Of a stretch of 64,000 nt of DNA, positions 26,386 through 34,294 are shown piece after piece. Source of the DNA: Candidatus Hydrogenedentota bacterium (lineage in GTDB: Bacteria > Hydrogenedentota > Hydrogenedentia > Hydrogenedentales > SLHB01); the NCBI GenBank assembly GCA_029552745.1, contig JAKPDK010000172.1:62001-126000 (forward strand), written 5' to 3'. Numbering within the stretch: the first letter of the stretch is position 1; each line of letters begins with the position of its first letter. The notes below the pieces were generated by a model, which was given only the letters and a program-made list of their open reading frames with translations, was not told the DNA's origin and ran no database searches. The translations under genes and the position numbers were made by a program.

Positions 26386-28101
26386 CTACGCGCCCATACC
26401 CAACAAGGCATCTAACATTCGGTCAGTGACGGTGACCAAACGAGCAGCTGCCTCAAATGCCCGTTGATACTGCAGCAACTGAGTCACCTCTTCATCGATG
26501 GAGACACCAGACACTTCTTCCCGGCGTCGAGCAAAATCGTCTGCAAAAGCCGTCTCAGTCTGAAAAACCACATTGTTTGCCCGCGCCTCAACACCCAGTT
26601 GCGCAATGGTGGACTCATAGTAGTCGTTAAACGAAGATGAGCCACTGTCGAAAATCAACTGATTTCGAAGAGCCGCCATCTGCAACGCCGCCGTATTGTC
26701 TCCCGTCGCCAAGGGGTCAAGCGAAAAACCAGAACTCAACAACCCCGGATTGGCGATGATGTCCGAATTCACAGCAATGGTACGGGCGTCGGTACCGGTA
26801 AACAAACCGTTAATTCCAAGTGCCGTTAGGATACCCGCCGTGTCGTTCGCAAAAGTATAGGAATAGCCCGCACCAGCAGAAATACTCAGGGTGTTGTCGG
26901 CATTCACCACGGCAGAAATCGTTCCGGGCGCAACAGCATTTATCGCGGAAGCTAAGTCATTCAACGAGTCACCTGCGTTGATAGATACCGTAAAAGGAGC
27001 ACCTGCAATGAGATTTCCGGAAGAGTCATAAACCGCGATTTGGAAACTGCCGGGCACGGTAACTGAGAAAGGCAAACCTGCGGTCGTAAGAGCTATAGTG
27101 GGATCCGTCACGGCGTTGGAACTTGTGACCGTACCGGTACGGTTTACCGTGCCATTACTCTGAGAGTGAATTCGGTTGATCTGTTCTATCATCGTACCCG
27201 CAATCGTATTGAGGCGCCCCATAATCGAAGGGATAGCGGTATCGCGGATTTGAAGAGAGCCGTACAACTCCCCTCCGGTAGCACTGACCAAACTCCCCGT
27301 ATCTGCAAATCGAACTTCCAACAAGTCGTTCCGTACCGGGTCCAACGAACTATTGGGCACAACAGTGAGCGTGCGTGCCCCGGTCTCGTCTATCAAAACA
27401 TCTCCTGCGATTCGCACAGTCACTTGTCCATCGGCCGTCTCCGTGTAATTAATATTTACCAACCGTGCAAGCTGATCGAGAGCGCGGTCACGTTCGTCTC
27501 GAATATCATTCGCAACACTGTTATCCAATTCTGCAGCTCGTATTTGCCGGTTCGTAGAGGCAATAATTCCAGCCAAATCATTTATCTCGGGGACGACGTT
27601 TCGCACTTCCTCGTTGGCATTTGTTCGCAGTTGGTTCAGACGGTTTGCGAGCTCGTTCAAGGCGCCCGCGACGTCTCGGGCTGAGGCAATGAGTGCCTCA
27701 CGTACCGGGTACTCTTCGACATTATTCGCAAAGTCGTTCAACGCATCAAAAAACGTATTTAGCCGGATACCAAACCCCCGTTCCCCAGGTTCCAAGAAAG
27801 AATCCTCCAACCGCTGATAATATTGAGCGGCAATATCCGCACGTCCGAGCTCCGCCACTTGGGTTCGTGCGATGCTGTCCAGAAATGAATCGCGAACGCG
27901 GCGAACCGACTGAATACTAACACCCCGCCCGAGCAGACCGAATGAGTATCGAACAGGATTTGGTGTACCCAGCTCCACGCGTTGACGAGAATAACCTTCC
28001 TGGTTCACGTTGGCGATATTGTGCCCCGCTACGTCGAGTTGAACCCTCGACGCATACATCCCACTGCGCGCAATATCTAATGTGCTAAATAAAGAACCCA
28101 T
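26386..28101 (-). CDS. flgK: Flagellar hook-associated protein 1 (FlgK)
   Basis: FlgK forms the first hook-filament junction ring. The 571 residues begin with the flagellar rod/hook N-terminal motif (LDIARSGMYASRVQLDVAGHNIANVNQEGYSRQRV) and end with the matching C-terminal helix (TQLLQYQRAFEAAARLVTVT). Between them are a coiled helical D1 region and a variable Thr/Ser/Asn-rich beta insert (about 310-470), which is exposed in the assembled organelle. The start has AAGGGG 7 bases upstream and a sigma-28 promoter. No flgL, flgN or other hook gene is adjacent, which is unusual for flgK. Confidence 0.95.
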   Translation of the reverse strand: MGSLFSTLDIARSGMYASRVQLDVAGHNIANVNQEGYSRQRVELGTPNPVRYSFGLLGRGVSIQSVRRVRDSFLDSIARTQVAELGRADIAAQYYQRLEDSFLEPGERGFGIRLNTFFDALNDFANNVEEYPVREALIASARDVAGALNELANRLNQLRTNANEEVRNVVPEINDLAGIIASTNRQIRAAELDNSVANDIRDERDRALDQLARLVNINYTETADGQVTVRIAGDVLIDETGARTLTVVPNSSLDPVRNDLLEVRFADTGSLVSATGGELYGSLQIRDTAIPSIMGRLNTIAGTMIEQINRIHSQSNGTVNRTGTVTSSNAVTDPTIALTTAGLPFSVTVPGSFQIAVYDSSGNLIAGAPFTVSINAGDSLNDLASAINAVAPGTISAVVNADNTLSISAGAGYSYTFANDTAGILTALGINGLFTGTDARTIAVNSDIIANPGLLSSGFSLDPLATGDNTAALQMAALRNQLIFDSGSSSFNDYYESTIAQLGVEARANNVVFQTETAFADDFARRREEVSGVSIDEEVTQLLQYQRAFEAAARLVTVTDRMLDALLGMGA

Positions 28102-28150
28102 GGTCCACCCCTTTTCCGACGACCCGAAATAAAGCCTGTTACTATAGGGA

Positions 28151-28178
28151 TTATCGGCAAGGAATCGCCCAATCTTTA
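28151..28178 (-). promoter_or_regulatory. Sigma-28 (FliA) promoter of flgK
   Basis: The minus strand has TAAAG, 15 bases, and GCCGATAA. The -10 is identical to the enteric FliA consensus; the spacing is one base longer. The predicted start near 28144 leaves a 43-base leader. An identical arrangement precedes the FlgM-like gene (43203-43230). Confidence 0.75.
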
Positions 28179-28316
28179 ATCAATGAGACAATTTTTGGCT
28201 GATGAACTATGCACCGATAACACCTTTTACTTTTACTTTCCCAATGTTGAAAAGTCATTTAGAGGTTTATGGAAATCTTGTGAAACGCTTGTAATCCTGG
28301 CTAAAGTAGAAACGAG

Positions 28317-29351
28317 ATGAATTCCTTAATCGAAAATACTGCAACCGAACCCAAACGAAAGAAAAAAACGCATTTCATTTTGATTCTTCTACTTCTTTTC
28401 TCCGCCGTCGTCCTATGGGAAGAACACCGTCATAAGAGAGAAGAAAAAAAACAACGATGGCAAAACGCCGTTTATGTTTGGCAAACTGTCTGGCAAGAAC
28501 CTGTCAGACGCGCGGTAAGTACTGCAGCTGAGTCTGGTTGCCGTATCATGTTTTTAGCTGCAGAAATCCACTCCGTGAACGAAAGCGTAAGTATCAGAAA
28601 ATGCATCCCAGACTGGCAAACAATTTCTCAAATCTCACAACCCGTTACCGCTGTTTTCCGTCTGGACACCTCGATCGCGCAGGACCTGGATAAAAAGCGG
28701 GACCTCATTCTCTCGACACTGAGTGATCTGGTCAAAGAGATCCAAAAAGAAACGACTGCTAGACATTTCCAAATGAACGAAGTCCAACTTGATTTCGATT
28801 GTCCAACTTCGAAACTGCGTTCCTACGGAATACTTCTAACCAAGTTTCGTGAGGCTTTCCCAAAACTGACCGTTTCCGCCACCGTATTACCCACGTGGCT
28901 CAAAACACACGCCATGCGCTATCTCGTAGACGAACTGGATTATATGGTGGTTCAAGTCCATACGTTAGAGAGAAACAGTTCCGCGGAACAATCCCTGTTA
29001 CTTTTCAACGCCGACCGATTCGAAACCTACATTCGACGTGCGTCCTCGTGGGAAATACCTTATTTTTTGGCTTTCCCCACTTACGGATATACCGTTGTGT
29101 TTGATGAGCGGGGGGACCTCTACGGTGTCTATGCAGAAGAACCATCAGAAACACCGCGTGATGGATTTACTGCAGTAGAAGTCACCGCAGACCCCGCTCA
29201 ATTGAGCGAGTCCGTTGCCAAACTCAAAGAGGACGTACCCAAGAATTGCTTGGGGATTGCTTGGTTTCGGTTACCAATCGCCACAGACAAAAGAAATTGG
29301 TCATGGGATACTCTGGTGGATGTAATGAGTGGGAAAACCTCTCCGTTGTAG
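28317..29351 (+). CDS. DUF3142-like exported protein
   Basis: The 344 residues start with a basic, polar tail and one membrane segment (about 20-36), followed by a probable extracytoplasmic domain. The segment VQLDFDCPTSKLRSYGILL and the later LDYMVVQVHTLE look like DUF3142, a family with a TIM-barrel-like, glycosidase-like appearance but no assigned function. No catalytic residue is claimed. It precedes a secreted clan GH-A-like protein by 39 bases on the same strand, so the two are probably one operon. A promoter-like TTGTGA, 18 bases, TAAAGT lies just upstream (28278-28307) but would leave almost no leader. Confidence 0.6.
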   Translation: MNSLIENTATEPKRKKKTHFILILLLLFSAVVLWEEHRHKREEKKQRWQNAVYVWQTVWQEPVRRAVSTAAESGCRIMFLAAEIHSVNESVSIRKCIPDWQTISQISQPVTAVFRLDTSIAQDLDKKRDLILSTLSDLVKEIQKETTARHFQMNEVQLDFDCPTSKLRSYGILLTKFREAFPKLTVSATVLPTWLKTHAMRYLVDELDYMVVQVHTLERNSSAEQSLLLFNADRFETYIRRASSWEIPYFLAFPTYGYTVVFDERGDLYGVYAEEPSETPRDGFTAVEVTADPAQLSESVAKLKEDVPKNCLGIAWFRLPIATDKRNWSWDTLVDVMSGKTSPL

Positions 29352-29390
29352 AAAGACTTCCAAACAGGGGAACAAGAAAGGAAAGGTAAC

Positions 29391-31163
29391 ATGATTATTG
29401 CAGCATTATGCCTTTTCGCTGTAGAACAGGCTGTGGACCAAACGGAGGAGAACCTGCTTCGCAATCCTTCGTTTCATGAGAGTCTGGAAAGTTGGAAACT
29501 TTTGCCCAGTGATTCAATGATCCAAATCGCTATAATTGATAATGCCCCCGCAGCAGAAATCAGCGTTCCTGATACTGCCCCGATCGGGTTTCCCTGCCTT
29601 TGGCAAGAATTTCCTGCCCAGCCCGGCGATGTATTTCAAGGTTCTGCCGAAGTAAAACGCATTATGGGAAAAGATGGCCATGGTGCCTATCTCTCTATAG
29701 AGAACATCGACGCTCAAGGAAACCGTTTGGGATTCACCCAGTCGGATAGCGCGGATATCGACGGTGCCTGGTCATCCCTGCGCGTCCGCACCCAATGCCT
29801 TCCAGGCACGGCATCGGTGAGGATGCTGCTGCTTCTTAATGGTCATGGAAAGGCGTTTTTCCGAAATACATCTTTCATTAAGGTCCCTCCGAAACCCGCA
29901 ACACCTGACGTCAACCCAGTGACCATCACCGTGACACAGGAAACCGCATGCAAGGAATTTTTGGGGTTTGGATTCGAAGACGATGGCTGGTTCTATAACA
30001 GCGAAAACCTTCAGCCCAACATAACAGAAACGGACATAAAACTCCGCGAAAAACGCATCCGCTGGATGCGCCCCGATTGGGTACGTATGTTTTTCTGGTA
30101 CAAAGATTGGATGCCGCAAGAAGAAAACGCCCCCTTCACCTTCGAGTCGGAAAACATGCAAAGTCATTACAAAACACTTGCTATCTATGAACGATTAGGT
30201 GCCGCTGTAAACGTCGTGGGAGTGGAATGGGGTTTGGCTGACATTTATCGCAAACCGGAGCACACTGCAAATGCCATCGGCGAACTATTGGAATATCTAA
30301 AGAAGAAAAAAAAGTTCCGTTGCGTCAAATATTGGACGCTCACCAACGAACCCAATTTGTGGTTTTTACAGCACGGCTATTCGTTTGATGATTTCGTGCG
30401 CATGCATCAACTCGTGAAAAAGGAAATAACAAAACGTAATCTCGACATCCGCGTCGTCGGAAGTGATGAAACGAATGGGGGGACAAACTTTTTCCGTCGC
30501 TGTGTCCAGAATCCCGAATATTTTCGCACCGCCGATGTGTTCGCCTCCCATCGCTATCTGTCCGTAGCAGAACGAGACCTGGCTTCTGAATTCTTCAAAG
30601 AACGATTAGAACTGCTCAATTCTATGACGCCGCAAAAACCTTTTGTAGTTGCGGAGTTCGGTTTCCAAGATTCAAGAGCCTCCCACCTGCTCAATCCCGT
30701 CATGGAAAGTTACCCCTACGCCCTCTGGACAGCAGCCTTCGCAATCCAAGGTTTGAACCTTGGTGTATCCGGCTATTCGATATGGTGTTTGCATGAAGTC
30801 TTTTACCCCGGTAAAGCATGGATGAATTACGGTCTTTGGGATGGCAAACACAATAACTGGAATCCTAGATCCGTGTTTTACGCGTGGTCCATGTTCACCC
30901 GTCTGACAAAAGCCGGCGACACCGTTTGGCGCTGTCTGTCTGCTAGCCCAGATACCGTTGAGGCCGCACGAGTGGGAAACAAGCTCTTCTGGGTGAATCA
31001 AAGAGACAAGTCGGCTCAACTTCAAATCGAGGGGATGAGCGTGAGAAGAGTATCTGTATTTTCGGAAAAGTCAATCGCCGAAAATCCGGAAAAATACGAC
31101 TCGCATATTGTCAAGAACAACATCTTTGATGTGCCACCTTTGAGCTTCGGCTACGCGCAATAG
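29391..31163 (+). CDS. Secreted clan GH-A-like glycoside hydrolase with N-terminal carbohydrate-binding-like domain
   Basis: The 590 residues begin with a short hydrophobic stretch (MIIAALCLFAVEQA), probably a signal peptide. Residues about 20-165 have the layout of a CBM4/9/22-like jelly roll (NLLRNPSFHESLESWKL). From about 180 a TIM barrel follows, with LGFGFEDDGWFYNS, the putative acid/base in WTLTNEPNLWF (Glu about 318) and the putative nucleophile in VVAEFGFQDS (Glu about 421). The N-E-P and E at these strand ends are the clan GH-A signature; GH30 or GH39 are the closest in feel, but I cannot assign a family. A GGAAAGG site precedes the ATG. Confidence 0.7.
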   Translation: MIIAALCLFAVEQAVDQTEENLLRNPSFHESLESWKLLPSDSMIQIAIIDNAPAAEISVPDTAPIGFPCLWQEFPAQPGDVFQGSAEVKRIMGKDGHGAYLSIENIDAQGNRLGFTQSDSADIDGAWSSLRVRTQCLPGTASVRMLLLLNGHGKAFFRNTSFIKVPPKPATPDVNPVTITVTQETACKEFLGFGFEDDGWFYNSENLQPNITETDIKLREKRIRWMRPDWVRMFFWYKDWMPQEENAPFTFESENMQSHYKTLAIYERLGAAVNVVGVEWGLADIYRKPEHTANAIGELLEYLKKKKKFRCVKYWTLTNEPNLWFLQHGYSFDDFVRMHQLVKKEITKRNLDIRVVGSDETNGGTNFFRRCVQNPEYFRTADVFASHRYLSVAERDLASEFFKERLELLNSMTPQKPFVVAEFGFQDSRASHLLNPVMESYPYALWTAAFAIQGLNLGVSGYSIWCLHEVFYPGKAWMNYGLWDGKHNNWNPRSVFYAWSMFTRLTKAGDTVWRCLSASPDTVEAARVGNKLFWVNQRDKSAQLQIEGMSVRRVSVFSEKSIAENPEKYDSHIVKNNIFDVPPLSFGYAQ

Positions 31164-31178
31164 ACTTCGCAATCGTCT

Positions 31179-31220
31179 CAAAAGAAAAGCAGGCTTCAAA
31201 ACTACCTCTGTAAGCCTGCT
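31179..31220 (-). terminator. Rho-independent terminator of the candidate RNA
   Basis: AGCAGGCTT (31188-31196) pairs with AAGCCTGCT (31212-31220). On the minus strand the stem is followed by TTTCTTTT. On the plus strand no T tract follows, though the hairpin may also slow transcripts from the glycosidase gene. Confidence 0.75.
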
Positions 31221-31336
31221 CATATCCTCTCTTGCGTCGGGCTGCGTTAACGCAGCCATCCGCAAGTTATTTTAGAGGCCCAGGACATTTCGCCAGGGCC
31301 TCCGCGGAAGGAGAAACGCCACATGTGGCGCTGACC
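31180..31336 (-). ncRNA. Candidate structured small RNA (no known family recognised)
   Basis: Between the convergent ends of two genes the minus strand has its own promoter, a series of stem-loops and a terminator. The stems are CGCCA-CATG-TGGCG (31317-31330), GAGGCCC with a 14-base loop and GGGCCTC (31275-31302), a long hairpin made of CTTGCG, GGCTGCG, loop TTAA, CGCAGCC and CGCAAG with a symmetrical 3-base internal loop (31231-31266), and the terminator stem. I looked for features of 6S, SRP, tmRNA and several riboswitches and found none. It could also be a 3' end of the upstream gene's transcript. Confidence 0.55.
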
Positions 31337-31342
31337 ATCTAT

Positions 31343-31371
31343 ATTGTACCACGAGAGTAACTATAACGCAA
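31343..31371 (-). promoter_or_regulatory. Sigma-70-type promoter of the candidate RNA
   Basis: The minus strand reads TTGCGT, a 17-base spacer, TACAAT. The predicted start near 31336 places all four stem-loops in the transcript. It lies after the stop codon of the upstream gene, outside any coding region. Confidence 0.6.
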
Positions 31372-31443
31372 TAATAAAAAGGAATGATTCTCGGTGTTTT
31401 CCTTAAATAAGAATAATAATATAGTCAATAAATAATATATTTG

Positions 31444-33891
31444 CTACTCTGCTGGAAGTTGTTCCCGTTTTCCACGTCGCAAAACAACGTAACGATGACC
31501 ATTCGACAAAGTCACCGTTTCCTCATCGCGGTTAAACTCGGCCAAATACCAGCTCCCTTCCACCTCCCCTAGCACAGGCAGCAACCGCGTGCGTACTCTT
31601 CCATCAGGATAATAAAGCACAATTCTAAACTGTGGAGGACGTCCCTCGGACGACAAAAACCCTCGTAGCTCCACTTCTGGTAGTGCCGGCGGCACCTCGG
31701 GCACCGGTTCCAAAGTTACAGGTGACAAAATATCTTCCGAAGGCAACGTTTCTGTCGATGGCGTCTCTTCCCTGCCCGTTGTTTCAGGTTCCGAAGGCTG
31801 TACGACGGGCTCCTGAATAGTAAAAGACGAAACGATTTCATCCTTCCCCAAAACGATCCGATATTCTCCCGGAGGCAACTTGTAGAAAAATTTCCCCGTC
31901 ATCTGGGAACCTATCACGACATGGCTCATGCGCCCGCCCTGAACCGTTACTTCTTGATCGCCCACAACGAGCCTTGAAGGATTTCCGGCGTCCTCCCACT
32001 GGTCTGCTCCAACACGTCGCTCCACCGCAAACTCCACTGCATTCCGCAAGCCTGCTGCACGAGGGTTCAACACGAGAGGGCGTCGACCTTCATTTACCAG
32101 ATGGATCTCCACTTCAGAATTGCCTGTCTCATCAGGACTGGAAACACTGATAGGCTCTGTCAACATCGGCTTCGCACGGAAAAAGCCAAAGAAATCGGTG
32201 GAAACTACTGTGGAACAGCCAACTAAACCCACTACGACGGCAAGAACAAACACCCACCCGCGGCGTATTTTCATCAATGCGATACAACCGCCAATAAACA
32301 TGGTCAGCAGCGCGACAACATAAACTAGAAATCCGGGACGCAAAAACCATAGACCATTTTGGGTAAAGTACTCTCCGATCAACCCCACGCTGTTCATACA
32401 CTCTTGGCGATAGACGGCTATTCCCAATGTTAGGAAAAAGCAAGTCACGAGAGCGATTGACCCTCTTATACCGTTTGATGGCAAAAACGCCCCACCAAAG
32501 ACAGCGAGCGCTCCAGCAAGGGGTAACAACACTAACCAATAAACCTGGGGATTGACCTGCCGCATATCCCGGACACACTCTACGGCAGACAAGGTACCCA
32601 AACTCGGCAAGAAAAGGGCGATCATTAAGAGTCCGGCACCTATCCACAAAAAAAGAGCGTCACGAGCGACGGAAGTCTTAGGGGCACGGCGGGGCCCCCC
32701 CTCTCCCACTTCTCGATGTTCATAGGGAACAGATTGAGGGGATTCGGAATGGAACGCGCGCCGAATCAATTCGAGCGCGTTCATCAACTCCGAAGAAACA
32801 CGGGCTTTCTCTCTTGAAAAAGCGTTGAATTGACTCTTTGTGACCTCCCCAATGCTCAATCTCCCCCGAAAAACCGTCAATTGGTCCGCAAGGATTTGAA
32901 GGTCTGCCTTATAGTCACGCTCCAGCTGTTCCAATCGATCCCGACAAAACGCAATATTAGCCTCTGCGCGGTCGCGCTCTCCTTCCGCATCCGCCCGCCG
33001 ATGTCCCAAATCAACAGGATCGCCAAATCCTCGAGCCTCCAAACGATTGGCTTCTGTTATTTTTCGTTCTGCAAACTCCCGTTGAGTCAATGCATCGCGT
33101 AGCGACCGAACCCACCAATCCGCTAAAGGAGAACCTTCCTCCGGTTCATGGCGAAACGCGATTTTTCCTGAGATGTCGGGTTCATGGTCCATCGGCAAAC
33201 GTACATAGCCACCCGCTTCGTAGGGAGTCTTTACCGCTAACCACGCCCGAAGATTTACCCGACGCCGTTCTAAGATGTCTCGACGGCGCCGAAGCTTCTC
33301 TGCTTGATCCCGGTAGTTCGAAAACTCTATTTCACCAGCCTTTGCGTTTAGACTCAGTTGCGAGAGCCTTTCCAAAACCGATTTAAGCTCCGCTTCGGTT
33401 TCCGTCAGGGTTTCTCGAAGCTGATTGTTCAACTCTTCACGCACCGATTGAATTCTTTTAAGGTAACGATTCAACTGGCGTTCGTCGTAACTGCTTCCGC
33501 TGGATGATGGACTACCCTGGAGCACAGTCAGTTTGTGCGAAATCCTATATTCCAAACTTACTAAAGCTCGCAGTGTCTCGAGAACGTCCAACGGAAAAAT
33601 ATTCGGAGACGCGCCCTCTTCAGGAAACTCCGCAGCGTCCTTTCCTAAAACCACTTCAGCCTGCTCAGAAAGCTTTTCTTCCTTTGGGCGACGACTCTTC
33701 CTCAAAAATTCGGGATGTTCCTCAAGGGATATAACTTTTGTGTCGGTCGGAATCTCGTCCTCATTCGGAATACGAATTTTCTGTTTGCACGCCACACACC
33801 TGCCTGGCTTACCATACATAAAGGGACTGATCCGCATTCGTTGTCCGCAAATGCAGATAAGTCTCAGTTCCGGGGAGGACGCTTCACCCAT
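31444..33891 (-). CDS. Large membrane protein: N-terminal zinc ribbon, coiled coils, membrane block, C-terminal beta region
   Basis: I do not recognise this 815-residue protein as a whole. The N-terminus has paired cysteines (CICG then CVAC, about residues 12-36), a zinc-ribbon layout. Residues about 110-390 are charged and heptad-like, suggesting long coiled coils. About 415-565 hold five or six membrane segments. The C-terminal part has an Ig-like or beta-sandwich look (VNEGRRPLVLNP), a Pro/Glu/Thr/Ser-rich linker near 690-730, and a final domain with FRIVLYYPDGRVR and TVTLSNGHRYVVLRRGKRE. The ATG at 33891 has GGAGG 9 bases upstream; a TTG two codons earlier is less well placed. A stand-alone transcription unit. 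Confidence 0.8.
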   Translation of the reverse strand: MGEASSPELRLICICGQRMRISPFMYGKPGRCVACKQKIRIPNEDEIPTDTKVISLEEHPEFLRKSRRPKEEKLSEQAEVVLGKDAAEFPEEGASPNIFPLDVLETLRALVSLEYRISHKLTVLQGSPSSSGSSYDERQLNRYLKRIQSVREELNNQLRETLTETEAELKSVLERLSQLSLNAKAGEIEFSNYRDQAEKLRRRRDILERRRVNLRAWLAVKTPYEAGGYVRLPMDHEPDISGKIAFRHEPEEGSPLADWWVRSLRDALTQREFAERKITEANRLEARGFGDPVDLGHRRADAEGERDRAEANIAFCRDRLEQLERDYKADLQILADQLTVFRGRLSIGEVTKSQFNAFSREKARVSSELMNALELIRRAFHSESPQSVPYEHREVGEGGPRRAPKTSVARDALFLWIGAGLLMIALFLPSLGTLSAVECVRDMRQVNPQVYWLVLLPLAGALAVFGGAFLPSNGIRGSIALVTCFFLTLGIAVYRQECMNSVGLIGEYFTQNGLWFLRPGFLVYVVALLTMFIGGCIALMKIRRGWVFVLAVVVGLVGCSTVVSTDFFGFFRAKPMLTEPISVSSPDETGNSEVEIHLVNEGRRPLVLNPRAAGLRNAVEFAVERRVGADQWEDAGNPSRLVVGDQEVTVQGGRMSHVVIGSQMTGKFFYKLPPGEYRIVLGKDEIVSSFTIQEPVVQPSEPETTGREETPSTETLPSEDILSPVTLEPVPEVPPALPEVELRGFLSSEGRPPQFRIVLYYPDGRVRTRLLPVLGEVEGSWYLAEFNRDEETVTLSNGHRYVVLRRGKREQLPAE

Positions 33892-33988
33892 GGACAATTA
33901 CCTCCGTCGTGCTACACTAAAGGTACCGCGAAAACCACCGAAAATGCAAAAAGACACGTGCTTACCGTCCTTTCCGATTCCGACGAAA

Positions 33989-34004
33989 TGACAACTTTTT
34001 GTCA
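33989..34004. promoter_or_regulatory. Inverted repeat, candidate enhancer site for a sigma-54 activator
   Basis: TGACAA-N4-TTGTCA lies with its centre about 150 bases upstream of the predicted start of the sigma-54 promoter at 34120-34136. It has the same half-sites as the repeat upstream of the prepilin gene. It also lies about 98 bases upstream of the divergent gene starting at 33891, which it might control instead. Confidence 0.5.
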
Positions 34005-34119
34005 CAATACCACAGGGCTGACAGTTTTTCATATCACCCAAATTTGTCAGTTCGATCATAAAATCCCATAAGTTAGCAACTTGTTGCTACTTATTGCTTT
34101 GTTGGAACCCTATTGGGCA

Positions 34120-34136
34120 TTGGAACAAATATTGCT
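34120..34136 (+). promoter_or_regulatory. Sigma-54 promoter
   Basis: TTGGAACAAATATTGCT has GG and GC separated by exactly 10 bases and agrees with the consensus TTGGCACG-N4-TTGCT at all but two defined positions. It shares TTGCTCTC plus TCT with the prepilin promoter. The predicted start is near 34147. It precedes a terminator (34186-34225) and then the PHP gene. Confidence 0.65.
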
Positions 34137-34146
34137 CTCTTCTTTT

Positions 34147-34225
34147 TGAGTGCCCATCCCGCCTAAGCACGCAGCGCACGACGATGCGAAACCCTCGGTA
34201 TCCCCTACCGGGGGTCTCGCTTTTT
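34147..34225 (+). ncRNA. Candidate sigma-54-dependent small RNA or attenuator leader
   Basis: The predicted transcript from the sigma-54 promoter meets a strong terminator after about 80 bases. No open frame of note is present. Either it is an independent small RNA or the leader of the PHP gene 70 bases downstream, with conditional termination. The boundaries are predicted, not observed. Confidence 0.45.
34186..34225 (+). terminator. Rho-independent terminator / attenuator
   Basis: GCGAAACCCTCGGTA pairs with TACCGGGGGTCTCGC (two non-Watson-Crick positions) around a TCCCC loop, followed by T5. No plus-strand gene ends nearby, so the hairpin must act on a transcript that begins in the intergenic region. 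Confidence 0.75.
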
Positions 34226-34294
34226 ATCGGCACATAAAAGCGCTACAATGGTGAGAATTTTATACAGACACTTTGAAAACAGGAGTGAAGCCAC

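Noticed and set aside
28156-28172. A GG-N10-GC sigma-54-like match upstream of flgK
   Set aside because: It overlaps the much better sigma-28 site on the same strand and lacks the rest of the sigma-54 consensus.
31180-31336. Known RNA families (6S, SRP, tmRNA, common riboswitches) for the candidate RNA
   Set aside because: None of their core motifs are visible; the entry is left without a family.
34223-34230. TTATCGGC, a possible sigma-28 -10 element on the minus strand
   Set aside because: No TAAAG lies at the required distance, and it overlaps the T tract of a terminator. The same octamer also occurs inside genes by chance.
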